Part shown: piece by piece, positions 45,858 through 54,150 of the stretch
How positions within the stretch are numbered: the first letter of the stretch is position 1
Layout of the letters: every line of letters begins with the position of its first letter
Assembly (NCBI GenBank): GCA_937899725.1
Contig: CALCCA010000075.1
Location: 1-64,000, forward strand
Source: an uncultured Halomicronema sp.
GTDB taxonomy: Bacteria > Cyanobacteriota > Cyanobacteriia > Phormidesmidales > Phormidesmidaceae
Length of the DNA: 64,000 bases
Reading direction: 5' to 3'
Translations under genes and position numbers: made by a program
Notes under the pieces: generated by a model
The model's input: only the letters and a program-made list of their open reading frames with translations
The model's database searches: none
What the model was told of the DNA's origin: nothing

Positions 45858-46697
45858 TTGAAATCTCAATCTCTCGGTTGGCAGCCGATCGCGCTGGCGT
45901 TTGTGGCGCTGGCCGTGTTTGTAGTCGCCTCTAGCAGCTTTGTCATTATCAATCCGGGGCAGGCGGGGGTGCTGAGCATTTTAGGAAAAGCTCAAACGGG
46001 CGAGCTTTTAGAGGGGGTGCACTTCAAACCACCCGTCGTTTCAGCGGTGGATGTTTATGACGTCACGGTACAAAAATTTGAAGTCCCGGCGCAAAGCTCG
46101 ACCAAAGACTTGCAGGATTTGTCGGCACGATTTGCCATCAACTTTCGCTTAGATCCGAGTGAAGTCGTGACCATTCGTCGCACTCAAGGCACCCTCGAAA
46201 ACATCGTGTCTAAAATCATTGCGCCTCAGACTCAAGAGTCGTTCAAAATTGCGGCAGCAAGACGCACCGTCGAAGAAGCCATTACCAAACGCGAAAATCT
46301 GAAGAACGACTTTGACGAAGCGCTAGACGAGCGCTTGGCCAAATACGGCATCATCGTTTTGGATACCAGTGTGGTCGATCTAGAGTTTTCGCCCGAGTTT
46401 GCGAAAGCGGTTGAGGAAAAGCAAATTGCTGAACAGCGAGCGCGGCGAGCTGTGTATGTGGCTCAGGAAGCCGAGCAAGAAGCACAAGCCGAAATCAACC
46501 GGGCCAAAGGTCGCGCTGAAGCCCAGCGTCTCTTAGCAGAAACGTTGAAAGCTCAGGGGGGCGAACTGGTGCTGCAGAAAGAAGCGATCGAAGCCTGGAA
46601 AGCGGGCGGAGCGCAAATGCCTAAGGTGTTGGTCACCGGCGGCGGCAAGTCGTCTAGCGTGCCTTTTATCTTTAACGCTAGCGATCTGGGTGAATAG
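45858..46697 (+). CDS. phb: Prohibitin (SPFH/Band 7 family)
   Basis: A 279-residue membrane-scaffold protein. One N-terminal helix (about 10-30) anchors it, then the SPFH domain (INPGQAGVLSILGKAQTGEL, VPAQSSTKDLQDLSARFAIN trimmed to 20) and a coiled coil from about residue 180 (EKQIAEQRARRAVYVAQEAE and onward). Prohibitins form large rings in thylakoid or plasma membranes; the cyanobacterial one (Slr1106 type) has no sharply defined role. The start is TTG 45858, supported by AAGGAGA 5 bases upstream; no ATG exists in the right place. Confidence 0.9.
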   Translation: MKSQSLGWQPIALAFVALAVFVVASSSFVIINPGQAGVLSILGKAQTGELLEGVHFKPPVVSAVDVYDVTVQKFEVPAQSSTKDLQDLSARFAINFRLDPSEVVTIRRTQGTLENIVSKIIAPQTQESFKIAAARRTVEEAITKRENLKNDFDEALDERLAKYGIIVLDTSVVDLEFSPEFAKAVEEKQIAEQRARRAVYVAQEAEQEAQAEINRAKGRAEAQRLLAETLKAQGGELVLQKEAIEAWKAGGAQMPKVLVTGGGKSSSVPFIFNASDLGE

Positions 46698-46817
46698 GGG
46701 GTCGGCGCTTAAATAATTTCCCTAGGACAAACAACTTTTGGTGAGGGTTTGGCAGTGCCAAATCCCTGCGGTCGGTAAGGCTACTTTTAAGTACCTTTCT
46801 AGAGCTAAGGCGATCGC

Positions 46818-48884
46818 CTACAGCTCGTTTGTCTGAAAATCTTCGAGAGATTTCAAGGTCTCTGAAAGGGCGCTGATTGGTTGAGATTTCGACCGGTCAG
46901 CGTTTGCTTTTTCGGCCTCCAACAGGTCTGAGAAATTTTCTAGCGGCGACTGAAGTGTGGGTGCCATCACGACTGGGGGCGAAAATCCTGAACTGGCCGC
47001 CTCACCGGACTCGGTACCTGACAGCCACTCCGGTTCTGTGCCCGTGAGCGCCCAGGCAGCAGCAATATCAGCGGTGGAGTCTCCCTCAGACTCTGGCGAG
47101 ACAATCGCCGAGGCAATATCAGCCATTGCAGCCTGCTCATCGGCGTCCGTCTCCTGGGCCAGTGGCTGACTTGTCCCTGGCTGCCAGGCAGGGGGCAAGT
47201 CAGGCAGTTCATCCTCGATCTCTGCCACGTCTGCGGCAGCTGCAGCATCGTCGTCGCTCTCTTCTGCTGCCGCAGGCGGTACGATGGCGGCCTCTAATAC
47301 AGCGTCCTCAGCAAATTGTAGGGGTTCGACGTTTCCAGAAACCGCCGACACGTCTTCTGGAACTGTCGCATCGGCAGTCTCAAGAGGTGTTTGACTGGAG
47401 TTCTCAGAATTGGCGGTATCTTCTGTCGCTGGTGCGACTGCCGCTAAAGGTAATGCGGTTGCCGACGGTGCCGCTGTCGGCGATGAAGATGGTGAATCGT
47501 CGGCAAGGGTTAACGGCTCTGGCTGTGCCGGTTCTTTGGGTGCGGGGGGGGAGCCGGCTTGAGCTGAGGCTGATCCCGATGCAGGGAACGCTTCGCGCTG
47601 GGCGATCGCGCTTGGTGCCTGCATAAACGAATCCTCAAACTCAAAATTCAGCGCAACGTCGATGGCGATCGCGGGCTCAGGTGGCGCGGTGCTCTTTAAG
47701 CTTGGGATGGGCACTGCACTGACGACAATCGGAGCCACAAAACCCGTCACCTTCATCGCCCGAGCGATCGCATCCGCCCGGCGCTCTTGGTCATGGGCAA
47801 TGCTGTAGATGTTGTTGCCCAGTCCGGGAGCATTCCACCGCTGCGTATCGGGGTCAATAAACGACCGCGTTCGCGCCCAAACGATTGCTTCTGCACCAGT
47901 CATTCCCAAGGCCTGCGCTTCCTGCAGCCAATCGATATAGCCCCCTCGATCTAACGCGGCGAGCGGGGCCTGGTTGGCCAGATCAATGCCGTTGAGCAGT
48001 TCTTCCGGGGAGAGCGTGAGGCCCTTTTCTTGGGCCTTTTGACTTAAAAGTTGGGTTTGCTGTTGCAGTCTTTTGAGCTGTTTGGCATCGGCCTCTTCTG
48101 GCGTGCTGGCTCCATGCTGATAAGAGAAAGTGCCGAGGTTCCAAACCTGGTTACCCGGATCGGTGTGGCCAAAATAAGCCGGATTTTTGTGGCCTTCTGG
48201 GGTGCGCGTGCCTTCGGCACTGCCCACAGCGCGCGCCACCAGGGAGTCAGTGCCGCCATCAAAGAGACTCTGAATGCTATCCCAAGAATAGGGTTGGGGG
48301 TGAGGGTGAGCGACCGCCACCGTCGGGGTGTCCAGACTGACTGCGGGCTCGGCTGCTACCGGCACTTCAGCATCCCCCCCCAGCCGAGGCTTGAGATCAA
48401 GGCTGAAGGCTAATAGATCATCGATTTCTGCGGGAGGAAAGAGGTTTAACGTGTCTACCGGTGCCGCCGTCACGGCAGTGGCAGCCGGGGTTGGCCGGGG
48501 TGCGGGGGCCGGCGGCGGGGCCGGTAGCAAAGCTTCCACCGATGGGCTGTTGCCTAAAGCCAGCGCATCGATGCCGCCATAAACGCCGGCGGGCCACGTG
48601 GTATCTCCTGACATGGGGGGATTTTTAGCCCCGGGGGGGACCGGCAAGGGGGCATCGGCGATCGCCGCAACAACTGCTGTCGGCGCCGCTGGTTCTGTCG
48701 CCGGGGCGGCTGCAGCAGGGGATGTCGTCGCGCTGGCCTCCGTGGGTGCTGTCACCGCATCGTCTTGCACCTGCGGCGACAAGGCAAAGGAAAGGGCGAT
48801 CTCATCCTTTGCTTGTACAGCAGTCCCAAACCCTAGGGTTAACGCCAGGGTGCTTAAGGTGAGGGCAGTTTTGTTAGCAGACAT
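46818..48884 (-). CDS. Large exported protein with a conserved lysozyme-like core
   Basis: A 688-residue secreted protein. Residues 1-25 are a signal peptide (LGFGTAVQA). Residues about 26-190 and 360-688 are Ala/Pro/Glu/Ser-rich and likely disordered. The conserved core (about 200-360) has LVARAVGSAEGTRTPEGHKN, PAYFGHTDPGNQVWNLGTFS and YQHGASTPEEAD, a pattern I know from cyanobacterial proteins of unknown function; GSAEGT and the following GH.DPG..VWN.G suggest a lysozyme-like or transglycosylase-like fold, with the Glu as a possible catalytic residue. I am not sure of this. Start at ATG 48884 rather than an upstream TTG. It is the last of four minus-strand envelope genes (50986-46818). Confidence 0.68.
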   Translation of the reverse strand: MSANKTALTLSTLALTLGFGTAVQAKDEIALSFALSPQVQDDAVTAPTEASATTSPAAAAPATEPAAPTAVVAAIADAPLPVPPGAKNPPMSGDTTWPAGVYGGIDALALGNSPSVEALLPAPPPAPAPRPTPAATAVTAAPVDTLNLFPPAEIDDLLAFSLDLKPRLGGDAEVPVAAEPAVSLDTPTVAVAHPHPQPYSWDSIQSLFDGGTDSLVARAVGSAEGTRTPEGHKNPAYFGHTDPGNQVWNLGTFSYQHGASTPEEADAKQLKRLQQQTQLLSQKAQEKGLTLSPEELLNGIDLANQAPLAALDRGGYIDWLQEAQALGMTGAEAIVWARTRSFIDPDTQRWNAPGLGNNIYSIAHDQERRADAIARAMKVTGFVAPIVVSAVPIPSLKSTAPPEPAIAIDVALNFEFEDSFMQAPSAIAQREAFPASGSASAQAGSPPAPKEPAQPEPLTLADDSPSSSPTAAPSATALPLAAVAPATEDTANSENSSQTPLETADATVPEDVSAVSGNVEPLQFAEDAVLEAAIVPPAAAEESDDDAAAAADVAEIEDELPDLPPAWQPGTSQPLAQETDADEQAAMADIASAIVSPESEGDSTADIAAAWALTGTEPEWLSGTESGEAASSGFSPPVVMAPTLQSPLENFSDLLEAEKANADRSKSQPISALSETLKSLEDFQTNEL

Positions 48885-49003
48885 GGCAAGACTCAACGAT
48901 TAAGGGGCAAATAGAGTAAGCAAACGAGCGATCAAAAACAGTGGCGATGACGATGGCAATGGTCAGCTACGAACCGATAGGCAAGAGGGCAAGCAGTCAG
49001 CGA

Positions 49004-49552
49004 TTAATAGCGCTCTAGCGATCGCTCCAGCACGTGGGTCGAAGGTTCCACAATGGCCCAGGTGCCCTCTGGTTGGCGACGCATTGTCGCAAAGTGCAGA
49101 TAATTAGAGCGACCCATCGACTGACCTTGGGTGACCTCACCGATGCGAGGGCGGTTGATGCCACAGAAGCGAAACAGATAGGCCGGGACTTCGGGAGAGG
49201 AAAAAAAAATGCAGTCGTCACCATCGGCAGCCAGCTGCACCTCACCGTCAAACGGTGCCCTCACTGCCGCCCCTCGCAAATGCATCGAGACATCACCCAA
49301 CCCCGCCACGACTCGAAACCCTTCGACCATGCTGCCGAGGTTGAGTTCCCAAGCCTGATCGATTGCGACGCTGCGGGGGGTCGCAACGGCCTGGTCGCGA
49401 CAGCTGGTCAAGGTTGACCCCAGCAGCAAAAGTAGCGAGCAAGTACAACTGAGCTGCCGCCAAGGCGGCCGACGCCCCCCGGCAACGTGCGGAGACCGAC
49501 TCAGGCAACGCTCTAATCTATTCAAAATTAAAGCGATACCCAGCATATTCAT
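49004..49552 (-). CDS. Exported lipoprotein, function unknown
   Basis: A 182-residue protein. A hydrophobic segment ending GSTLTSC gives a lipoprotein-like Cys at 51 after a long basic N-terminal extension, so translation may start later than ATG 49552. The mature part (VEGFRVVAGLGDVSMHLRGA, AAVRAPFDGEVQLAADGDDC, LFRFCGINRPRIGEV, THVLERSL) has beta-rich pattern with 'APFDG.V', reminiscent of lipoyl-like or M23 peptidase surfaces, without the metal ligands. The gene overlaps the upstream gene (49518-49931) by 35 bases, so they are translated together. Confidence 0.65.
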   Translation of the reverse strand: MNMLGIALILNRLERCLSRSPHVAGGRRPPWRQLSCTCSLLLLLGSTLTSCRDQAVATPRSVAIDQAWELNLGSMVEGFRVVAGLGDVSMHLRGAAVRAPFDGEVQLAADGDDCIFFSSPEVPAYLFRFCGINRPRIGEVTQGQSMGRSNYLHFATMRRQPEGTWAIVEPSTHVLERSLERY

Positions 49553-49931
49553 TGTCTTCGTACAAAATCACGATCTGCGTTTTGGGATCAAATTCGAGGG
49601 GGTAGGCTTCGCGCTCGGCATCGACGCCAGCTCGCACCGACAACCCTGCCATGCGGCAATAGGGCTCAGCCACCACCTGTCGCACCCGCTCTTTACTATC
49701 GCGCTCGGGAATGGTCAGTAGTTCGGCCAACTGCTGGCGCGATAGGGTAGCCTCAGTCTGCACAAACTCTTTGCAGGCATCGTCGTTCACGCTCGGGGTG
49801 GGCGATCGCGCTAGCCAAGCGCCCATATTTTGCACATCGATCAGGACGAGCGCTGCCGTCACAATGACGCCACCCGCGATCAAAGACTTCAGGGGGGAAA
49901 CATTGGGACTTTTCGACGGTTGACTTAACAT
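49518..49931 (-). CDS. Small membrane-anchored envelope protein, function unknown
   Basis: A 137-residue protein with one N-terminal helix (about 15-32, SLIAGGVIVTAALVLIDV) and a soluble part with two Cys (DACKEF and PYCRMAG), a TIPERDSKERVRQVV helix and a C-terminal strand IVILYEDNEYAGYRFNFE. The start ATG 49931 is fixed by a perfect AGGAGG 8 bases upstream. It overlaps the next gene (lipoprotein). I do not recognise a family. The two Cys could form a disulphide in the periplasm. The pair probably works together in the envelope. Confidence 0.65.
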   Translation of the reverse strand: MLSQPSKSPNVSPLKSLIAGGVIVTAALVLIDVQNMGAWLARSPTPSVNDDACKEFVQTEATLSRQQLAELLTIPERDSKERVRQVVAEPYCRMAGLSVRAGVDAEREAYPLEFDPKTQIVILYEDNEYAGYRFNFE

Positions 49932-50080
49932 TGCAGTCCTCCTAGAGCAATAAAAGCTGTGATTAAACAGTAGTGAGTCAGCTTGCAACCCATGCCAGCC
50001 CATCGCCGGGGTTCGGCTCTCTGCGCCGATGTGGGTGGCACAGTGTGCAGCCAGGATGCCGGTTCAGGTGCCGGGTCGGC

Positions 50081-50986
50081 CTAGAGCTGCCCCCCAATCG
50101 CCAAGCCCACCAGCGCTAAAAATAGACGCGCCATAAATACCCCATCGCGACGGGGCGCAAAGAGCCAACGATAGAGCCCCAAAGCCACTGCTGCCATGGT
50201 GATGCCGACCAGCCAGGGCCACAGACCCGGCACCACCGACAGCGACAGCTCTAGCGCCCGCCGGCCAATCAGGCCGCCGCCACACCACACCAACACATCC
50301 AAAGGCGTCAGTTGAGACTGGTCTGCTAATGTTGTGGTCAGCTTTTGCCAGCCGCGCTCGCACAGAGCTAAGGGCGTTTCCACCAGGTTTCGAAAGTCGA
50401 AGTTGGTCTCGGGGACTGTGTGGGGCGTCTGTCCCCGTAGGCGAACGGCGGCAGCAGTTTGTGATGCCTGCCGCTGGTCTGTGTCTAAATCAAGATCGAC
50501 GGCGGTGAGAACGTAGCGACCAGCTTCATCCTGCAGCACTTTAGTCAAGGCGGCGTCTTGGATTTCACAGAACTGTCCGAGCCGAATTCGGCCCTGATTG
50601 GACTGTTTTAGCAGCGCAAAATCTAGACCTTTCACCGTGCGCTGAAATTTGTGAATGGCAATCTGCTGCTGGCGGTAGAGATCGTTAATGGTTTCAGCGT
50701 CTGCTTGCAGGCGTCGCAAATAGGCATTGATACTGGGGGAAATCGGACTTGCCGCTGCCACCGTCTCGGGCGATCGCGACTCTGCCGGTGATTGCGATCG
50801 CTGGCGCAAAGCCTGCAGCATTTCACTCTGACCAGCCGCTTGCCAGTCACCGGTTTCGTTCTCTGGCAATGGCAAACTCGGTGAGGGGGGTGGCGACTCT
50901 TGGGCAGGCAAATTTGCGGCTTCAGCGGATTCATTTTGCAGAGCCAAAAGCTGTTCTCGAATGGAGCTGAGGTCTGAGGAATTCAT
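50081..50986 (-). CDS. Membrane protein with long soluble N-terminus, function unknown
   Basis: A 301-residue protein. Residues 1-85 are polar, Ser/Pro/Glu-rich; about 85-130 form a helix likely to pair (INAYLRRLQADAETINDLYR and onward); about 130-190 are strand-rich (FALLKQSNQGRIRLGQF, AGRYVLTAVDLDLD). The C-terminal 90 residues have two or three transmembrane helices (VVPGLWPWLVGITMAAVALG, MARLFLALVGLAIGG). No known domain. It is the first of the four minus-strand envelope genes, and the candidate tandem operators at 51026-51060 lie 40-74 bases upstream of the start. Confidence 0.65.
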   Translation of the reverse strand: MNSSDLSSIREQLLALQNESAEAANLPAQESPPPSPSLPLPENETGDWQAAGQSEMLQALRQRSQSPAESRSPETVAAASPISPSINAYLRRLQADAETINDLYRQQQIAIHKFQRTVKGLDFALLKQSNQGRIRLGQFCEIQDAALTKVLQDEAGRYVLTAVDLDLDTDQRQASQTAAAVRLRGQTPHTVPETNFDFRNLVETPLALCERGWQKLTTTLADQSQLTPLDVLVWCGGGLIGRRALELSLSVVPGLWPWLVGITMAAVALGLYRWLFAPRRDGVFMARLFLALVGLAIGGQL

Positions 50987-51025
50987 GGGCTACACCGGAC
51001 AGAGTGAAGGAAGCATCACCAACTA

Positions 51026-51060
51026 AATACAAATGTACTATAAATTAGTTCAAATGTACT
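51026..51060 (-). promoter_or_regulatory. Two tandem LexA-like boxes
   Basis: On the minus strand AGTACATTTGAACT (51060-51047) and AGTACATTTGTATT (51039-51026) are two near-copies exactly 21 bases apart (two helical turns). Each fits the cyanobacterial LexA box RGTACNNNDGTWCB with one mismatch. A TATAGT that could be a -10 box (51042-51037) overlaps the second. They lie upstream of the gene at 50081-50986. Confidence 0.4.
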
Positions 51061-51532
51061 TCTTTTTTGGTATTTTGCCACCCCTTATCCAAACTTTTTG
51101 ATAAGCCACGGGTTAAGCGGCCAATCTTTGAGTATTAGCGTCTCTAGCGATAACGAGTCGAGGCGGCTGCAGCGCAAGTTCACAGGCGATTTGCCGGTAG
51201 CTCGGGAATCCAATAGCCAAAGGGGCAGAAGCGTTGGAAAGGTCGTTTTACTGCTGTTGTGGAGGACTGGATGGGTGGCGTTGTTTTGCCATGTCAGACT
51301 TCTCTGTACTAATCAAGAGCAGCAAACTGGCATCAGTTTGAAAGCGCGGGCTGCAACTTTTTTTTGTGTATCGCAGAGTGCGGTGCCAACATCCCCCCTA
51401 GGGGGATGGCCGGTTAGGGGTCACGGTACATAACACGAAACTTTTGCTCAGCGGCTAGCAATAGCGATCGCCAGATTTGCGCGACGACTGTTTTGCTACA
51501 GCCTGTTCGGATGCTGGAACCCGCATCATCTA

Positions 51533-51698
51533 ATCCCAGTTCTACGAATTACAGCTACACAGACAAGTCGGCTTTCTCCCAGTCGGAGACACTACGGGTT
51601 GGCCTGGCCTGCCCGTCGGGCTGACGACTCTGCTCAGTCGACGTTCCTTGAGCGGAGTCGAAAGGAAGATCTGTAGCCTAGTTTCAGAGAAGTGCTAT
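51533..51698 (+). repeat. Dispersed structured repeat, copy 3 (MITE-like)
   Basis: About 166 bases in the same orientation as copy 2: ends ATCCCAGTTCT and AGAAGTGCTAT are diverged forms of the 11-bp terminal repeats, and the interior shares TACGAATTACAGCTACAC, AAGTCGGCTTTCTCCC, ACGTTCCTTGAGCGGAGTCG and GGAAGATCTGTAG with the others. It has about 25 extra bases (GGTTGGCCTGGCCTGCCCG region) in the middle. Confidence 0.75.
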
Positions 51699-52229
51699 AA
51701 GTCCCACAGCGCTTACTGGAAGAAGCTTGCAGCCCCTAGCTCATAAAGCGCGACGGGCTGCACAACTCAGGCAACCGAAAAAAGTGGGCGGCGACTTTTT
51801 CTTTCGCTAGAGACTCAATCTCGCAGGCCTCAGGGCACTAAGCTCAGAGTAAGCCGTCAGTCAACCTTGCAGAGACTGCCTGCGCTGTGAGTGTGAGAAG
51901 GATGAGAACCAGCGATCGCGCCAGCCCCGGCGACCTTTTTCAGATCTTATTAATGTGTTAACAATTGTCACCCGCCGCCGCCGTTGGTCAACAATGGTTG
52001 CAGCCAATCGGTGATCGCGGGCGTGATCAAAGGTTAGACCGACAATATGCTATTTTTTGACTCACTCTTGCCGCCAGCCTGTGTCTGATTCCTGAATTTC
52101 TGGGATAGCGATCATGCGGGCAGCGGCGAGGAGAAGATCGGTTACTTTTGCGTCCGCTTAAAGTAATTGGCAGCAACTGTCGTTATAGCGCTCAGCTCAG
52201 GCACTCTAAATGAAGCAATCGGTGCATCC

Positions 52230-53081
52230 ATGTTGAATCCTTTTCGGTTGAGTTCTCCTGACAGCTATGCTGCCAGCGATCGCCGTCAGGCGCGGGTGTC
52301 GCTGCCGCCCTACGGTATACCCAAAACACCGTCTTTCCCCTATCACATCATGATGGGACTGTTTTTGGGCGGACAGGTGCTGATGCGGATTTTGCGCGGC
52401 AAGGTGCGGCGTAACCGAGTGATGGAGCAAATGGTGCTGGCGGGGCCAGGCGCACTGACGCCCGTGCTGATGACTAACTTGTTTGCCGGCATGATTTTCT
52501 CGATTCAAACGGCTCGCGAGATGACGCGATTTGGCGCCATTCATGCGTTGGGCGGCGCTTTTGCCCTGGGCTTTTGTCGCGAGTTGGCCCCGATTTTGAC
52601 GGCGGCGATTTTAGCGGGCCAGGTCGGCTCTGCCTTTGCCTCGGAAATCGGCAGCATGAAAATCACCGAACAGCTGGATGCGTTAAAGGTGCTGCGCACC
52701 GACCCGATCGATTATTTGGTGGTGCCTCGGGTGGTCGCCTGCTGCGTCATGTTACCGGTACTCACAATCGTGGGGCTGGTGTTTGGCGTCGGCGGCGGTC
52801 TCTTTGCGGCCAACTTTTTCTATCAGGTACAAGGCCCCATCTTTTTAGAATCGGTGCAGACCTTGCTAGAGCCGATAGATCTAATTGCGGTGCTGCTAAA
52901 AGCGGTGATCTTCGGCGCGATGATTGCTCTGGCCGGTTGCACCTGGGGGCTCACAACCACCTGCAGCAAAGGTTTGGGTCGCGCTGCCACTTCGGCAGTG
53001 GTGACGACCTGGGTCGGCCTATTTGTGGTTGATTTCTTCATCACCGTGATCTTGTTCCACGGCGTTAAGGTGATGTACTAA
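52230..53081 (+). CDS. mlaE: MlaE-family lipid ABC transporter permease
   Basis: A 283-residue inner-membrane permease of the MlaE/TGD1 family, which moves lipids between the outer and inner membranes with an MlaD-type substrate protein and MlaF-type ATPase. Seen: MVLAGPGALTPVLMTNLFAG, MIFSIQTAREMTRFGA, ALGFCRELAPILTAAILAGQ, and SAFASEIGSMKITEQLDALK with the conserved 'E.G.M...EQ.DAL' motif, then LRTDPIDYLVVPRVVA. Five helices. In cyanobacteria (Slr1045 type) it affects membrane lipid balance. The start ATG 52230 is preferred over the longer frame. No mlaD or mlaF gene is adjacent here. Confidence 0.9.
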   Translation: MLNPFRLSSPDSYAASDRRQARVSLPPYGIPKTPSFPYHIMMGLFLGGQVLMRILRGKVRRNRVMEQMVLAGPGALTPVLMTNLFAGMIFSIQTAREMTRFGAIHALGGAFALGFCRELAPILTAAILAGQVGSAFASEIGSMKITEQLDALKVLRTDPIDYLVVPRVVACCVMLPVLTIVGLVFGVGGGLFAANFFYQVQGPIFLESVQTLLEPIDLIAVLLKAVIFGAMIALAGCTWGLTTTCSKGLGRAATSAVVTTWVGLFVVDFFITVILFHGVKVMY

Positions 53082-53254
53082 GCGACGTTTGCGCGCTCGT
53101 TTCGCCAAGTTTGCGTCCTGGTTTCCCATTTTCCCAAAGCTTATTTGTCAGATCTAGGATGGTCTGTAGGGGGAGCAGGTTAATTTAATTTCCACAGAGA
53201 AAAATTTACTGGGGCGAGAGCGTTCCGTTCAAGTAAACACAGCGATTTCACCTT

Positions 53255-53887
53255 TTAATACCAGCCTGTTTCTTGTAGAAATCTTTCAGCTTTAATTGAA
53301 CCGTACATGTGCTCAAGTAAGTATTTAACCCTTGGCCTACTCTGGGCTGTAATTTCCCTGCTTGTATTTTCGCCTTGAATATATTGAAGAAATTCATATG
53401 TTTGGACTTCTAGGCCTGGAACTCTACTTTCAATAACGTGCATAAAATCAGGTGAACCTCCCAGAAATCCAAAATGCTCGAATGAGGGGAAAAGTCCCCA
53501 TTTCCCCTGCTCTGAGTAAATCACAAAGTAAATTGGTGAATCGATATTTAGTTTGTTGGTGATTAATTTTTCGCTCATTTCTGATGTCGCTGTGAATCCC
53601 TCAAGAAGTTCTGACAATGGTATACATGCATGTTTTCTCTCTTTAGGGCCAAAATGCATTTCTGAGAGATAGCAAGCTTCATCATCTATGCTCTTTGCAG
53701 CCTCCACCAATGCTGAAAGGAGCATTTGACGAGATCCGTGAGATGTATACAGGTTAAGCTCGTACAGAATCCTCTTTGTATCTATTTCATCTTTAAAGAG
53801 GAAATACCATTCCCTGTCTTCTCGAAATACTTTTTGCATCATGGGCTGTGCACTGAGTTGAAATTCTTCTTCACTGAGGAGATGCAT
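53255..53887 (-). CDS. Hypothetical protein, AT-rich, likely acquired
   Basis: A 210-residue soluble protein, starting MHLLSEEEFQLSAQP at ATG 53887 (an alternative start is 8 codons earlier). I do not recognise a family. Features: an acidic N-terminal part, YFVIYSEQGKWGLFPSFEHF near residue 125, then GFLGGSPDFMHVIESRVPG, and a basic C-terminal helix (RPRVKYLLEHMYGSIKAERF). The WGLFPSFEHFGFLGGS stretch resembles motifs in proteins suspected to be immunity or DUF-type, but this is weak. The gene is clearly AT-richer than its neighbours and lacks GCGATCGC sites, which suggests acquisition. Confidence 0.62.
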   Translation of the reverse strand: MHLLSEEEFQLSAQPMMQKVFREDREWYFLFKDEIDTKRILYELNLYTSHGSRQMLLSALVEAAKSIDDEACYLSEMHFGPKERKHACIPLSELLEGFTATSEMSEKLITNKLNIDSPIYFVIYSEQGKWGLFPSFEHFGFLGGSPDFMHVIESRVPGLEVQTYEFLQYIQGENTSREITAQSRPRVKYLLEHMYGSIKAERFLQETGWY

Positions 53888-54150
53888 TTTTGTTTGTTTC
53901 CTTGTTCTCAAGCTTTCAACAGTCAGTGATTAGGTGAGATCGCCCCTGGTGCCGGTTGGGTGAGCCCACGAAATCTAAATTTCTAAGGATTGAAAGTCCT
54001 ATAGCAATCCAAATGGTTCATGCGGGTCAAACGGGCAAGATGCCCGTACAAACAAGATGCCTGACTCAAGAATTTTCACGATTCACGCAGGATCGCCATA
54101 TGATTCCCGTGCCTTAATTAATCCAATATCAATGACCTGAACCGCACCGT
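53888..54150. other. Intergenic region with small hairpin
   Basis: 263 bases between two minus-strand genes. ACGGGCA (54031-54037) and TGCCCGT (54041-54047) form a 7-bp hairpin with a 3-base loop, a type of short palindrome often seen between cyanobacterial genes. Confidence 0.4.

Larger units (their letters stand above)
50987..52229. other. Long noncoding stretch upstream of mlaE
   Basis: About 1.24 kb. It holds the candidate tandem operators (51026-51060), the third copy of the dispersed repeat (51533-51698) and otherwise no credible gene. A 111-codon frame at 51098 has no support. The segment before mlaE (51940-52200) contains TTAATGTGTTAACAATTGTC-type AT-rich DNA that could hold the mlaE promoter. 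Confidence 0.45.

Noticed and set aside
51098-51433. A 111-codon plus-strand frame in the region upstream of mlaE
   Set aside because: No ribosome site or recognisable domain, low-quality amino acid pattern; judged chance.
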